Below, piece after piece: positions 52,621 through 62,399 of a stretch of DNA of 64,000 bases. The DNA is from Cellulophaga sp. RHA19. Its GTDB lineage: Bacteria > Bacteroidota > Bacteroidia > Flavobacteriales > Flavobacteriaceae. Position 1 is the stretch's first letter; each line of letters starts with the position of its first letter. A program made the position numbers and the translations under genes. Under the pieces are notes generated by a model, which saw only the letters and a program-made list of their open reading frames with translations, did no database searches and was not told the origin of the DNA. Where the stretch lies: positions 310,001 to 374,000 of the forward strand of contig NZ_PHUL01000001.1 in the NCBI RefSeq assembly GCF_002813425.1, written 5' to 3'.

Positions 52621-53841
52621 TTACATTTCTAATGCTTTCTTAACATCATTGTTCATTAATAACTCTTCTGGGTTTTCTAGTGCTTCTTTAACCGCAACTA
52701 AGAAACCTACAGATTCTTTACCATCAATAATTCTATGATCATAAGATAAAGCTACATACATAATAGGAGCAATAACCACTTCACCATTTTTAGCAATTGG
52801 TCGCTCTACTATATTGTGCATTCCTAAAATAGCACTCTGCGGAGGGTTAATAATTGGTGTAGATAACATAGAACCAAAAACACCACCATTTGTAATGGTA
52901 AATGTTCCGCCTGTCATTTCATCTACAGTAATTTCACCTTCACGAGCTCTAATAGCCAAACGCTTTACCTCTGACTCAACTCCTCTAAAAGTTAAGTTTT
53001 CTGCATTTCTAATTACAGGAACCATTAACCCTTTTGGGCCAGATACTGCAATACTAATATCTGCAAAATCGTAAGAAATCATCTCCTTACCATCTATCAT
53101 TGCATTTACAGAAGGATACATTTCTAATGCACGGACAACCGCCTTAGTAAAGAAAGACATAAAACCTAAACCAACACCGTGCTTAGCTCTAAAGTCATCT
53201 TTATACTGACTACGTAACGCAAAAATAGGAGACATATCTACCTCGTTAAATGTAGTAAGCATTGCTGTTTCATTTTTAGCTGAAACCAAACGCTCTGCTA
53301 CTTTACGACGTAACATTGACAACTTAGAACGAGTTTCGCCACGGTTACCACCAGTAGTTGGTGTTCCCATAGACGGTACTGCTTTTACAGCATCATCTTT
53401 AGTAACTCTACCATCTTTACCTGTACCCTTTACAGCAGATGCCTCTATTCCTTTTTCACTTAATATTTTCTTTGCTGCAGGAGACGCTGTTCCTGTTGCA
53501 TATGTTTTTGCTGCTTCTGCAGGCTTAGGAGCGGCAGCTTTTGGAGCAGCTTCTTCTTTTTTCTCTTCTTTAGCAGGTGCTTCTGCACCACCTTCTGGTT
53601 TTGCTGCAGATGTATCTATTAAACAAACAACGGCACCTACTGCAACAGCATCACCCTCTTCTGCTTTTAATGTAATTATTCCGCTTTCCTCTGCAGGAAG
53701 CTCCAAAGTAGCTTTATCAGAATCTACTTCTGCAATAGCTTGATCTTTCTCTACATAATCTCCGTCTTGCACTAGCCATTCCGCTATTTCTACTTCGGTT
53801 ATCGATTCTCCCGGTGAAGGGACTTTCATTTCTAAAATCAT
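52621..53841 (-). CDS. odhB: 2-oxoglutarate dehydrogenase E2, dihydrolipoyl succinyltransferase
   Basis: A 406-residue core subunit of the TCA-cycle 2-oxoglutarate dehydrogenase. One lipoyl domain is at about 2-77 with the lipoylated Lys in DSDKATLEL, followed by an Ala/Pro/Lys/Glu-rich swinging linker, the peripheral-subunit-binding domain (about 115-150, [14 protein letters not shown]) and the catalytic domain, which ends with [11 protein letters not shown] carrying the His and Asp of the acyltransfer site. It transfers succinyl groups to CoA. It is 27 bases downstream of odhA in the same transcript. Also named sucB. Confidence 0.96.
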   Translation of the reverse strand: MILEMKVPSPGESITEVEIAEWLVQDGDYVEKDQAIAEVDSDKATLELPAEESGIITLKAEEGDAVAVGAVVCLIDTSAAKPEGGAEAPAKEEKKEEAAPKAAAPKPAEAAKTYATGTASPAAKKILSEKGIEASAVKGTGKDGRVTKDDAVKAVPSMGTPTTGGNRGETRSKLSMLRRKVAERLVSAKNETAMLTTFNEVDMSPIFALRSQYKDDFRAKHGVGLGFMSFFTKAVVRALEMYPSVNAMIDGKEMISYDFADISIAVSGPKGLMVPVIRNAENLTFRGVESEVKRLAIRAREGEITVDEMTGGTFTITNGGVFGSMLSTPIINPPQSAILGMHNIVERPIAKNGEVVIAPIMYVALSYDHRIIDGKESVGFLVAVKEALENPEELLMNNDVKKALEM

Positions 53842-53868
53842 CCTACTTTATTTGATGTGTTATTGTGT

Positions 53869-56637
53869 TTATCTTTTTGTCATATTGTCTTTGCTTTTAT
53901 CAAAGACATAATCTATTACTTGTTGGTGTCTACGTTTAGAACGTACTGCACTACCAGCTGCAGGCGAAGCATAAAAACGTCTAGATGCAACCCTAAGCTT
54001 ATTAGCGTTAGCAAAATGCATCATTATATGACTCCAAGCCCCCATATTTCTAGGTTCTTCTTGTGCCCATACAACATCATCTGCATTTGTATACTTAGCA
54101 ATAATCTCGTTCATTTTTTCTGCCGGTAACGGGAACAGCTGCTCCACTCTTACCAAAGCAACATCATCTCTATCTTGAGCTTCCTTTTCTGCCAATAAAT
54201 CATAATAAAACTTACCAGTACAAAAAACTAGAGACTTAACTTTACTAACATTTACAGTAGTATCATCTATAACTTCTTGGAAAGTTCCGGTTGCAAGTTC
54301 CTCTACGGTAGAAACTGCTTTTGGATGCCTTAACAAACTCTTAGGTGTAAATATAATTAAAGGTTTTCTAAAATTAACCTTCATTTGTCTACGTAAAATA
54401 TGAAACATTTGTGCTGGCGTAGAAACATCTGCAATAAACATATTATCTCTAGCACACAATTGCAAATACCTTTCCATACGTGCCGATGAATGCTCTGCAC
54501 CTTGACCTTCATAACCGTGTGGCAATAACATTACCAAACCGTTTTGAAGTTTCCACTTATCTTCTGCTGCAGATATATATTGATCTAACATAATTTGAGC
54601 ACCATTACTAAAGTCTCCAAATTGTGCTTCCCAAACTGTAAGTGTTTTTGGACTAGCCATAGCGTAACCATAATCAAACCCAACCACACCATATTCTGAT
54701 AATAGTGAATTGTATATTTGAAAATTAGCTTGCTCTTTAGATAAGTGATTTAATAAGATAATCTCTTCTTCACTTTCTTCGACTTTCATAACCGCATGAC
54801 GGTGAGAAAAAGTACCTCTTTCTACATCTTGCCCAGACATACGAACACCAAAACCTTCTTGCAACAATGTACCGTAAGCCAGAAGCTCACCCATTGCCCA
54901 GTCTAACTTATCAGTCTCAAAGAACATTTTTTTACGATCTTTTACCAACTTTTCAACCTTACGCAAGAACTTTTTATCACCAGGCAATTCTGTTATTACC
55001 TTAGCAATTTCTGTTAATTTGTCTTTATCAAAAGTAGTATCAACAGATTTCATCATCTCCCATTCTCTGACAGAGTCAAAACCTTTCCACTCATCAGCCA
55101 TAAAAGGCGTAATGATTGTTTTATCTTCTTTTCTAGAATCCTCTAACTCCTCCTCTAAAGAAGCCTTGTATTCTTTTTCTAATTCCTTAACAAAACCTTT
55201 TTCTATGACACCTTCTGATAACAAACGCTCTGCGTAAATATCTCTAGAGTTATCATGTTTAGATATTGCTTTGTATAATTTAGGCTGTGTAAAACGAGGT
55301 TCATCACCTTCATTATGCCCGTACTTTCTATATCCTAATAAATCTATAAATACATCTCTATTAAAACGCATTCTGTACTCCAATGCAAATAAAGAAGCGT
55401 GTACTACAGCCTCTGCATCATCTGCATTTACATGTAGCACAGGACTTAAAGTTACTTTAGCAACATCTGTACAATATGTAGACGACCTAGCATCTAAATA
55501 ATTAGTAGTAAAACCAATTTGGTTATTTACAACAATGTGTATAGTACCATTTGTTTTATACCCGTCTAGGTTTGCCATTTGCACTACTTCATACACCAAA
55601 CCTTGACCCGCAATAGCAGCATCCCCGTGCACAACAATTGGTAATACTTTTGAAAAATCTTCTGGAAAATGAGCATCTTGCTTAGCCCTTGCAATACCTT
55701 CTACTACCGCACCTACAGTCTCTAAGTGAGATGGATTTGGCGCAATATTCATTTTTATTTTATTTCCATTACTAGCCTTACGCTCAGATGTCCATCCTAA
55801 GTGATATTTAACATCTCCATCAAAAATTTCTTGCTCGTAATCCTTACCATCAAACTCACTAAATATATCTTTAGCTGCCTTACCAAAAATATTGGTAAGC
55901 ACATTAAGTCTACCACGGTGAGCCATACCCATTACAAACTGCTCTACTCCCATTTCTGCAGCACGTTCTACAACAGCATCTAAAGCAGGAATTAAAGACT
56001 CATTACCCTCTACAGAAAAACGTTTTTGACCTACATATTTTGTATGCAAAAAACTCTCAAAAGAAACAGCTTGATTTAACTTTTTAAGAATATGCTTTTT
56101 TCTATCAGCACTAAACCTAGGGTGATTATCATTTACGTTTAACCAGTTCTGAATCCACTCTACTCTCTCTGGTTTACGGATATACATATACTCTACACCA
56201 ATAGCATCACAATAAATACTTTTTAAGTGTTTTATAATCTCATCAAGAGATACAGCACCAATACCCAGGATTTCTCCTGCCGTAAACACTGTACTTAAGT
56301 CCTCATTAGACAATCCAAAATTGTCTAACTCTAATGTTGGTGTGTATTTTCTTCTTTCGCGAACTGGGTTTGTTTTAGTGAACAAGTGTCCTCTAGATCT
56401 GTACCCATCTATTAACTTAATTACTTTAAATTCTTTCTGTAAAGACTGTGGCATTGCAGCTTCTATTGCCGGTCCGTTTTCAGAAAACTCTTCTTGTGCT
56501 GTTTCTTGACCAAAGTCAAAACCTTGAAAAAAGGCACGCCAACTTGGCTCTACACTGTCAGGGCTAATTAAGTATTTATCATATAAAGTCGCAAAAAATG
56601 ATGTATGCGCTGCGTTTAAAAACGAATATTTATCCAT
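53869..56637 (-). CDS. odhA: 2-oxoglutarate dehydrogenase E1
   Basis: About 922 residues. It is the thiamine diphosphate-dependent decarboxylase of the 2-oxoglutarate dehydrogenase complex. Recognisable segments are MGMAHRGRLNVL, GDAAIAGQGLVYE and NNQIGFTTN around the cofactor site, LLPHGYEGQGAEHSSARMER in the second half, and an N-terminal helix region for E2 binding (SFLNAAHTSFFATLYDKY). I use the ATG at 56637; the frame can be extended to a TTG at 56664, but a TATTTTTG box lies only 9 bases before that TTG, so it would be at or before the transcript start. Also named sucA. Confidence 0.96.
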   Translation of the reverse strand: MDKYSFLNAAHTSFFATLYDKYLISPDSVEPSWRAFFQGFDFGQETAQEEFSENGPAIEAAMPQSLQKEFKVIKLIDGYRSRGHLFTKTNPVRERRKYTPTLELDNFGLSNEDLSTVFTAGEILGIGAVSLDEIIKHLKSIYCDAIGVEYMYIRKPERVEWIQNWLNVNDNHPRFSADRKKHILKKLNQAVSFESFLHTKYVGQKRFSVEGNESLIPALDAVVERAAEMGVEQFVMGMAHRGRLNVLTNIFGKAAKDIFSEFDGKDYEQEIFDGDVKYHLGWTSERKASNGNKIKMNIAPNPSHLETVGAVVEGIARAKQDAHFPEDFSKVLPIVVHGDAAIAGQGLVYEVVQMANLDGYKTNGTIHIVVNNQIGFTTNYLDARSSTYCTDVAKVTLSPVLHVNADDAEAVVHASLFALEYRMRFNRDVFIDLLGYRKYGHNEGDEPRFTQPKLYKAISKHDNSRDIYAERLLSEGVIEKGFVKELEKEYKASLEEELEDSRKEDKTIITPFMADEWKGFDSVREWEMMKSVDTTFDKDKLTEIAKVITELPGDKKFLRKVEKLVKDRKKMFFETDKLDWAMGELLAYGTLLQEGFGVRMSGQDVERGTFSHRHAVMKVEESEEEIILLNHLSKEQANFQIYNSLLSEYGVVGFDYGYAMASPKTLTVWEAQFGDFSNGAQIMLDQYISAAEDKWKLQNGLVMLLPHGYEGQGAEHSSARMERYLQLCARDNMFIADVSTPAQMFHILRRQMKVNFRKPLIIFTPKSLLRHPKAVSTVEELATGTFQEVIDDTTVNVSKVKSLVFCTGKFYYDLLAEKEAQDRDDVALVRVEQLFPLPAEKMNEIIAKYTNADDVVWAQEEPRNMGAWSHIMMHFANANKLRVASRRFYASPAAGSAVRSKRRHQQVIDYVFDKSKDNMTKR

Positions 56638-56672
56638 TGAAATTCTTCTCTGTCTTGTGAACAAAATTTATT

Positions 56673-56680
56673 CAAAAATA
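56673..56680 (-). promoter_or_regulatory. -7 box (TATTTTTG) of odhAB
   Basis: Full TAnnTTTG match on the minus strand, 35 bases before the odhA ATG. The best upstream element is a CTTA with a short 16-base spacer, so the -33 half is weak. Confidence 0.45.
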
Positions 56681-56738
56681 CAACTTTTAGCTTTTATAAG
56701 CATATCTTAGTGCTTAATAATGAAAAAAAATAACAAGA

Positions 56739-57275
56739 ATGAGAAAAAATAAGCATTTCCTTTCAAAATTATTGATTTTAAGTATCTTGATAACAACTTT
56801 TACTGCAAATAAAGCATTTAGTCAAGTTAGCACTACTGATTCTGACTTTTGGAAAAACGTACATTTTGGTGGCGGACTAGGTCTTAGTTTCGGGAACGAT
56901 ACTTTTAATGCCAGTGTTTCTCCTAGTGCAATTTACCAGGTTAACCAGCAATTTGCAATTGGCACCGGTTTAAACTTCAACTACTCTAAGTTTGGAGACA
57001 ACACACTAACAGCATACGGAGCAAGTGCATTAACGTTATTTAACGTGATACCTGCCATACAATTATCTGCAGAGTTTGAACAACTGCGTGTTAACCGTAA
57101 TTTTAGTTTTGATGGGGCTAACATTTCAGACAACTACTGGAGTCCTGCACTATTTTTAGGCTTAGGATACTCTAGCCAAAATGTTACTTTTGGTTTGCGT
57201 TATGATGTGTTGTATGATGACGAAAAAAGTATTTATACAGATGCTCTAATGCCTTTTATAAGGATTTATTTCTAA
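56739..57275 (+). CDS. Small outer-membrane beta-barrel protein
   Basis: A 178-residue exported protein with a signal peptide (about 1-28, ending KAFSQ). The remainder reads as alternating amphipathic strands with Gly- and aromatic-rich turns (HFGGGLGLSFGND, FAIGTGLNFNYSKFGD) and a terminal aromatic (FIRIYF), which fits an eight-stranded OmpA/OmpX-like barrel. No periplasmic peptidoglycan-binding domain follows. A function cannot be assigned. Its TAA stop overlaps the TAG stop of the convergent mutS-like gene (57272-57275). Confidence 0.78.
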   Translation: MRKNKHFLSKLLILSILITTFTANKAFSQVSTTDSDFWKNVHFGGGLGLSFGNDTFNASVSPSAIYQVNQQFAIGTGLNFNYSKFGDNTLTAYGASALTLFNVIPAIQLSAEFEQLRVNRNFSFDGANISDNYWSPALFLGLGYSSQNVTFGLRYDVLYDDEKSIYTDALMPFIRIYF

Positions 57276-59044
57276 TCTACTATTTGCATTTTTTTAAGTA
57301 AGAACGATGCATTCATATTTTTACAAATACCGTCTTTAAACTTATAATCAAAATGCAGTTCATTATCTATAATTTCTGCATCAAAATAATGATTTTTAAC
57401 CCCTGGCAACTCATCCGCAGCCTTACACAAACTAAGATCGTGAGTAGCTATAATTCCGGTAGATTGTGATGCTACCAACTTCTCTACAAATTTACGAGAA
57501 CCAATAGCTTTATCTGTACTATTTGTTCCTTTTAAAATTTCATCTAAAACAATAAAATAGCGATCGTTTTGTATTTCATCAACAATAAATTTTAATCGTT
57601 TCAACTCAGAAAAAAAGTACGACTCATCATCTGTTAATGAGTCTGTTGTACGCATACTTGTAATTAATTTTATAGGAGAATATTCCGCTGCCGCACCACA
57701 TATTGGCAAACCCATATTAGCCATAACAATTTGTAATGAAACTGTACGCAAAAACGTACTTTTACCAGCCATATTAGCACCAGTTACTATAAAAAACTCT
57801 GCATTATTTATATCTATATCGTTTTTAACACTTTTAGTAGGATCTAGCAATGGATGTGCTGCGTTTTTAACCAATAACACTTTACCGTTATTATTAATAT
57901 TTGGATACACATAATTTGCATTATTATAAGCAAAATTACCCAAGCTATTATACGCATCAAAAAAAGCAATAACGTTAAACCACTCTTCTACAGAAGACCC
58001 GTATGCTTTTATCCATTGTTCTATCTTATAAGATTGATGAATATCCCATAATAAAAAACCGTTACCCAAAAAGCCAAAAATCATATTATTACGTTGATCT
58101 AAAGCTCCTAAAATCCTTGAAAACTCGTGTAAAACAGCAGAAGTTTTTTTACTGTTTTTTACAATAAGCTCTCTTTTTTCTTTTAGTAGATTAGACGTAA
58201 ACTCAACATTTTCTATCTCTACAATTAGTTTTTGATACTGCTGAAAAGTACTTTGAATTTTACCCATATCTGCAGCCAACTTACTTACTTTTTTAAAATA
58301 AGTACCCGTAATTAACAAGCCCATAAAAAACCAACCCGCTATTAAAAAACCAGATATAAAACCCAAAAAATACAAAACAAAAAGCGCAACACTTACTACA
58401 GTAAATACTGTTGGAACAAACTTCATAAACACAGGAACAAAAGCTGTATGTTTTTGCATCCACGCCACAATAGTTTTATAAGACACCTCAGCTTTTACAA
58501 GCGTTGCAATAGCTGCAAATTCTTGCCTCCATTTAGGCTTAGAAGCCAATTCTTTAACCGCTTCTTGCTTGGCCTCTATATCATCAATATTATTAGCCGT
58601 AAACTGTTTAGCCAACTCCTCACTACCTTGCTCCAAAGCTGTTCTATTGCTAAATTGATAAAAAGATCCTTTACCAAACAAATCTATATCTTGACTATAA
58701 AAATGAAGTGGATCTGCAAACTCTTCTCCATCCGGAAGATTATGAAACTTACGATGCAAAACATCTATCTCTATCTCGTTAATCTTAATAAGAGCTAAAA
58801 ATTTATGATAACCGTATTGTAAGTCTGAATGCCTAGAAACTAAAAAAACAAAACCAATTATAGCTCCTAAAATAACAGCCATAATAGCTTTAGAATTACC
58901 CATAAAAAAGTAAATACCAAAACCTGCTAATAAAAAAACAGCCAACCTAAGTAAGCTAGAAACTAACAATTTAGATTTTACTTTTGAGGACTCCTCTTTA
59001 TATGTAGTGATATTTTGAGTATAAAATTCGATAAGCTCTTTCAT
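57272..59044 (-). CDS. Membrane-anchored MutS-type ATPase
   Basis: A 590-residue protein combining four predicted membrane helices (pairs at about 28-68 and 205-250) with a core and ATPase domain of the MutS family. Walker A is GANMAGKSTFLRT near residue 418, followed by ITSMRTTDSLTDDESYFFSEL and the Walker B segment FIVLDEILKGTNSTDK, then the THDLSL motif. The mismatch-binding domain I of MutS, with its Phe-x-Glu, is absent, and so is a Smr nuclease domain. A DNA mismatch role is therefore unlikely; ATP-driven action on something at the inner membrane is inference. It is the last gene of an eight-gene run. Confidence 0.85.
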   Translation of the reverse strand: MKELIEFYTQNITTYKEESSKVKSKLLVSSLLRLAVFLLAGFGIYFFMGNSKAIMAVILGAIIGFVFLVSRHSDLQYGYHKFLALIKINEIEIDVLHRKFHNLPDGEEFADPLHFYSQDIDLFGKGSFYQFSNRTALEQGSEELAKQFTANNIDDIEAKQEAVKELASKPKWRQEFAAIATLVKAEVSYKTIVAWMQKHTAFVPVFMKFVPTVFTVVSVALFVLYFLGFISGFLIAGWFFMGLLITGTYFKKVSKLAADMGKIQSTFQQYQKLIVEIENVEFTSNLLKEKRELIVKNSKKTSAVLHEFSRILGALDQRNNMIFGFLGNGFLLWDIHQSYKIEQWIKAYGSSVEEWFNVIAFFDAYNSLGNFAYNNANYVYPNINNNGKVLLVKNAAHPLLDPTKSVKNDIDINNAEFFIVTGANMAGKSTFLRTVSLQIVMANMGLPICGAAAEYSPIKLITSMRTTDSLTDDESYFFSELKRLKFIVDEIQNDRYFIVLDEILKGTNSTDKAIGSRKFVEKLVASQSTGIIATHDLSLCKAADELPGVKNHYFDAEIIDNELHFDYKFKDGICKNMNASFLLKKMQIVD

Positions 59045-59090
59045 AACTATTGTAGTAGGGTAAAAATTTTAGAATTAGTAAAGATATTTG

Positions 59091-59453
59091 TTATTCTTCT
59101 AATTTTTCTAATTCTGCTTGTTGTTTTTTGGTAAGTTTAGATACTACCAGGTCATAGGAATGATCTATTAATTCTTTTAACACTACAGGAGAAACACGCT
59201 CTATTTCTATTGTATTCCAATGCTTTTTATTCATATGAAAACCAGGAATAATAACTTCGTCATACTCTTCACGCAATACCACAGCACGTTCTGGATTACA
59301 CTTTAAGTTTACCTGAGGAGGTAATCTCTCTAAAGAAGTCAAGGCAAACATTTTTCCCATAACCTTAAAAACCAAAGTGCGCTCATCAAAAGGAAACTCT
59401 TCTGTAATTCCTTTTTTAGTTAAACAATACGCCCTAAAGTCCTCTATGTTCAT
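59091..59453 (-). CDS. MmcQ/YjbR family protein
   Basis: A 120-residue cytoplasmic protein with the compact CyaY-like fold of the MmcQ/YjbR family. The features seen are FRAYCLTKKGITEEFPFDERTLVFKVMGKMFALTSL at the N-terminus, read as two pieces around residues 6-20 and 21-41, and the KKHWNTIEIER segment near residue 76. Members are often labelled DNA-binding, but evidence is slight. It lies 46 bases before the MutS-like gene and 11 after the Dabb gene, in one operon. Confidence 0.87.
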   Translation of the reverse strand: MNIEDFRAYCLTKKGITEEFPFDERTLVFKVMGKMFALTSLERLPPQVNLKCNPERAVVLREEYDEVIIPGFHMNKKHWNTIEIERVSPVVLKELIDHSYDLVVSKLTKKQQAELEKLEE

Positions 59454-59464
59454 ATACCCAAAAC

Positions 59465-59800
59465 TTAAATTGTTGTAGAATCATACACAACAACCTTATC
59501 CCACAAATGAGCAGACTCCTCTATAAAAGTTAAGTGAGCCTCTTCATCTTGGTATTTTTGTTGATTTTCTACCGATGTAAAAGACACTAATAAACTAAAA
59601 GTAAAACTACCATCTACAACATCTCTTGTTGCATTTGGTGCCACCCCAATAAAATTAGTGTTTGCATATTTTGAAGCATCTAAAAACTTACGTAAAGACG
59701 TTTTAAATACTTTTTTATCATCTTCACTATTTGGATTTTTTAACCAAAAATATACGTTATGCACAAATGTTGGCTCAAAATTATTACTATCAACCTTCAT
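59465..59800 (-). CDS. Dabb (stress-responsive A/B barrel) domain protein
   Basis: A 111-residue protein that is one ferredoxin-like alpha/beta barrel. The early FVHNVYFWLKNP, the mid SFTFSLLVSFTSVENQQKYQ and the end HLWDKVVVYDS are typical for Dabb proteins, which form dimers. Its activity is unknown; some relatives are cyclases or monooxygenases of small molecules. It sits 11 bases from its neighbours on each side, between the DUF4230 and YjbR genes. Confidence 0.87.
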   Translation of the reverse strand: MKVDSNNFEPTFVHNVYFWLKNPNSEDDKKVFKTSLRKFLDASKYANTNFIGVAPNATRDVVDGSFTFSLLVSFTSVENQQKYQDEEAHLTFIEESAHLWDKVVVYDSTTI

Positions 59801-59811
59801 AAATATTTTAT

Positions 59812-60450
59812 TTACTTATTTATCTCTTTTTCTATATGCTTAACCTCTTGCTTGTTTTCTATTTTTAAAGCAGAATAATCTAAAGACCAACCAATAGTTT
59901 GCACTATTGTCTCTATCAAAAGAATAGCTTCTATAGCTTCTTTACGCGCAGTATCCATCAATCCGCTCACAGGTATTTTGTGTAAAATATGTTCTTTAGC
60001 TTCCTTATTAACATTAGTTAAATCTTCAGGTGAAAACGAGTTAAATAATCCGTTTTTAATATCATAAAACTGAAGCTCTGGAGAAACAGACAACACTTCT
60101 GGTTCTGGAAAATTTGTAAGCACAATTTTCTTTTTTACATCATCTGCATTTAAAAGAATCTTTTTTAAGTCGTACCCAATTTGAACCTTAGCATTAATAA
60201 TTACTAATGCCTTTTTTTTACTACTCACCAAGCTCATAAAATGCTCCTTGGTATTATGGTACTGATACACCTCTGCAAAATCTCCTTCTACAGAAATTAA
60301 CTTGCAAACCCTTTTTATCTTTTCTAATAAAACAGTGGACTGTGTATGCGTAACTTCTTTTGTTTTTTTAGTTCTAAAAAAAGAGTACACCCAATACATA
60401 AGTATAGCACCCAAAATTAACCCTAAAAAAACCTCTATTAAACTATCCAT
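59812..60450 (-). CDS. DUF4230 membrane-anchored protein
   Basis: A 212-residue protein with one N-terminal membrane helix (about 4-26, VFLGLILGAILMYWVYSFF) and a soluble DUF4230 domain that contains a KLISVEGDFAEVYQY strand and IVLTNFPEPEVLSVSPELQFYDI. The topology puts the domain in the cytoplasm or periplasm depending on helix orientation; the basic residues just after the helix (RTKKTK) suggest the cytoplasm. No function is known for the family. It is in the ruvC-hemW run, 43 bases after the cyclase-family gene. Confidence 0.82.
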   Translation of the reverse strand: MDSLIEVFLGLILGAILMYWVYSFFRTKKTKEVTHTQSTVLLEKIKRVCKLISVEGDFAEVYQYHNTKEHFMSLVSSKKKALVIINAKVQIGYDLKKILLNADDVKKKIVLTNFPEPEVLSVSPELQFYDIKNGLFNSFSPEDLTNVNKEAKEHILHKIPVSGLMDTARKEAIEAILLIETIVQTIGWSLDYSALKIENKQEVKHIEKEINK

Positions 60451-60493
60451 TTTTTATTTTAAGTATTACTAAAAAGTACTTTGCAACATTGTA

Positions 60494-61243
60494 CTACTCT
60501 TCAATTTTATACAAAACTGGCCTACTAGGGCTTGCATCATTCTCAAAAGGAGCTACTTGCAAATTTAAAAAATATGTACCATCCTCTATAGTATTAGCAA
60601 CATATATAAATTCTGTTATAGTAGCATTCTCCCTAATTTTACCACTAAAGTTCCAAAAAGCCCTGTGCGAAACCAATAGTCCATTATCTTTTTCCTTGTC
60701 TACAGAAGGCAAATCTATAAGTAAATGCTCTACTCCTTTTTCCTTTAAAAACGCAGCTCCTTCTTCTAACATATAAGGCGGGTTTGTATTAGAGTACTGC
60801 GCGTTAATTTTATCTGACAAATTAGGAATTGTACGTATTACAACTGCCTCTCGCTTTTTTTTACCCAAAGCATATTGCAATTGCTTTTTAGAAATTACAA
60901 AATCGTCTCCCATTTTTTCTGGAGCTATAGTAATAACCTCTGCTAAAAAGAAAAATTGTTTTAATTTTTGATTTACAGACATAAATTTTTCTGTAATATG
61001 ACCCGCACATTCTGTATGCGTACCGTGCGCATGCGGATTAAAACTTATATTTTTAAAGTTTACAGATGAACCCTCGCTTACCAAACCAACAAAATCACCA
61101 TCTGTATGTGGCTCTATAACTGGCGCACCAACATACCAAGCGTTTACATTAGACTCATTACCTTTTAAGGGCATACTAATATCTAACGCATCATTTAAAT
61201 TTATTGAATATTTTTTTGTTCTTACCGTAATAACTGCCTTCAT
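60494..61243 (-). CDS. Cyclase family protein (kynurenine formamidase-like metal hydrolase)
   Basis: A 249-residue enzyme of the cyclase superfamily, zinc- or manganese-dependent hydrolases. The signature HAHGTHTECAGHI (residues 71-83) supplies the metal-binding histidines, and the FGSVNF-like entry SSVNFKNISFNPHAHG precedes it. Kynurenine formamidase, isatin hydrolase and aryl formamidase belong here; no kynurenine gene is nearby, so the substrate is open. It is 21 bases after hemW. No signal peptide, so cytoplasmic. Confidence 0.85.
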   Translation of the reverse strand: MKAVITVRTKKYSINLNDALDISMPLKGNESNVNAWYVGAPVIEPHTDGDFVGLVSEGSSVNFKNISFNPHAHGTHTECAGHITEKFMSVNQKLKQFFFLAEVITIAPEKMGDDFVISKKQLQYALGKKKREAVVIRTIPNLSDKINAQYSNTNPPYMLEEGAAFLKEKGVEHLLIDLPSVDKEKDNGLLVSHRAFWNFSGKIRENATITEFIYVANTIEDGTYFLNLQVAPFENDASPSRPVLYKIEE

Positions 61244-61264
61244 AAATCTCTTTCTGTATTAATT

Positions 61265-62395
61265 TTATAAGTTAACAATAAATAAATCTGCTGCTATACC
61301 ATCACTTAAAAATTTACCTTTTGCTGTTACTAAAAGCGTATTGTTTTTAAGTTGCAACAAACCTTTTTCAATTTTTTTATTTGCTTCTTTTTCTAAATAA
61401 ACCACATATTTTAACCCAAAATCTTCCTCTACCTTTTGCAGAGAAACTCCCCAAATCGTTCGCAAACCGGTCATAACATACTCATTATACCTATCTACAA
61501 CAGACAATTCTTCTACTTCTTTAGGCAAATCATTTAAAGCAATGGCTTTAATATATTTAGGATTATTACTCACATTCCAACTTCTACTTTCCCCATTAAA
61601 AGAATGTGCAGACGGGCCAACACCTAAATATTTTTTACCCAACCAATATGCAGTATTATTTTTAGAAAAATAGTCTGGTTTTCCAAAGTTAGAAAACTCA
61701 TAATTTACAAAACCCTCTTTAGCCAATTCTTTTACCAATATTTTATGGTGCTCTTGGGCAACACTATCTTTAACTGGTGCTATTTCTCCCTTTTTTATAA
61801 ATTTCTCCAAGGCTGTTTTAGGCTCTACCGTTAGCGCATAACTAGAGATATGTGGCAAACCAAAAGACAGAGCTTTATCTATATTTTGCTTCCACTTATT
61901 ATTACTCATCCCAGGAATACCGTAAATTAAATCTATAGTAATATTAGAAAAATGCCTTGTCGCTTCAATTATACAATCTTCTGCTTCGTTAGCATTATGC
62001 GCCCTATTCATCAGTTTTAAATCATCTTCAAAAAAAGACTGCACTCCAATACTAAGTCTATTTACCTTAGAAGCTGCTAATTGTTCAATTTTTAAGGTTG
62101 ATAAATCATCCGGATTAGCCTCTAAAGTTATCTCTGGATTACCAATAACATTGTAATTAGCATAAACTGTTTTTATAAGTTGATTTATTTCTTCTGTATC
62201 TAAAACAGACGGTGTACCTCCACCAAAATAAATAGTCTCTACGTTAGTATTTGCAAACTCGCTTTTGCGTAAAATAAGTTCTTTAGAAATTGCCTGAAGC
62301 ATTTCCTCCTTTTTACCCATTGTGGTAGAAAAATGAAAATCACAATAATGGCAAGCTTGTTTACAAAAAGGAATATGAATATAAATACCAGCCAT
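61265..62395 (-). CDS. hemW: Radical SAM haem chaperone HemW
   Basis: A 376-residue radical SAM protein. The start HIPFCKQACHYCDFHF holds the CxxxCxxC iron-sulfur motif in the HemW form; it lacks the extra Cys seen in HemN (CxxxCxxCxC). YFGGGTPSVL and ITLEANPDDL are conserved family segments, with a C-terminal HemN_C-like domain (about 300-370). HemW binds haem and hands it to apo-proteins and does not make protoporphyrinogen. It starts 4 bases after ruvC, so the pair is coupled. Confidence 0.94.
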   Translation of the reverse strand: MAGIYIHIPFCKQACHYCDFHFSTTMGKKEEMLQAISKELILRKSEFANTNVETIYFGGGTPSVLDTEEINQLIKTVYANYNVIGNPEITLEANPDDLSTLKIEQLAASKVNRLSIGVQSFFEDDLKLMNRAHNANEAEDCIIEATRHFSNITIDLIYGIPGMSNNKWKQNIDKALSFGLPHISSYALTVEPKTALEKFIKKGEIAPVKDSVAQEHHKILVKELAKEGFVNYEFSNFGKPDYFSKNNTAYWLGKKYLGVGPSAHSFNGESRSWNVSNNPKYIKAIALNDLPKEVEELSVVDRYNEYVMTGLRTIWGVSLQKVEEDFGLKYVVYLEKEANKKIEKGLLQLKNNTLLVTAKGKFLSDGIAADLFIVNL

Positions 62396-62399
62396 TTTG

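Noticed and set aside
56638..56664. TTG start for odhA nine codons upstream
   Set aside because: It lies right after the TATTTTTG -7 box and would be at or before the transcript start.
61265..62395. Oxygen-independent coproporphyrinogen oxidase HemN
   Set aside because: The cysteine motif is the three-Cys HemW form and lacks the extra Cys of HemN.
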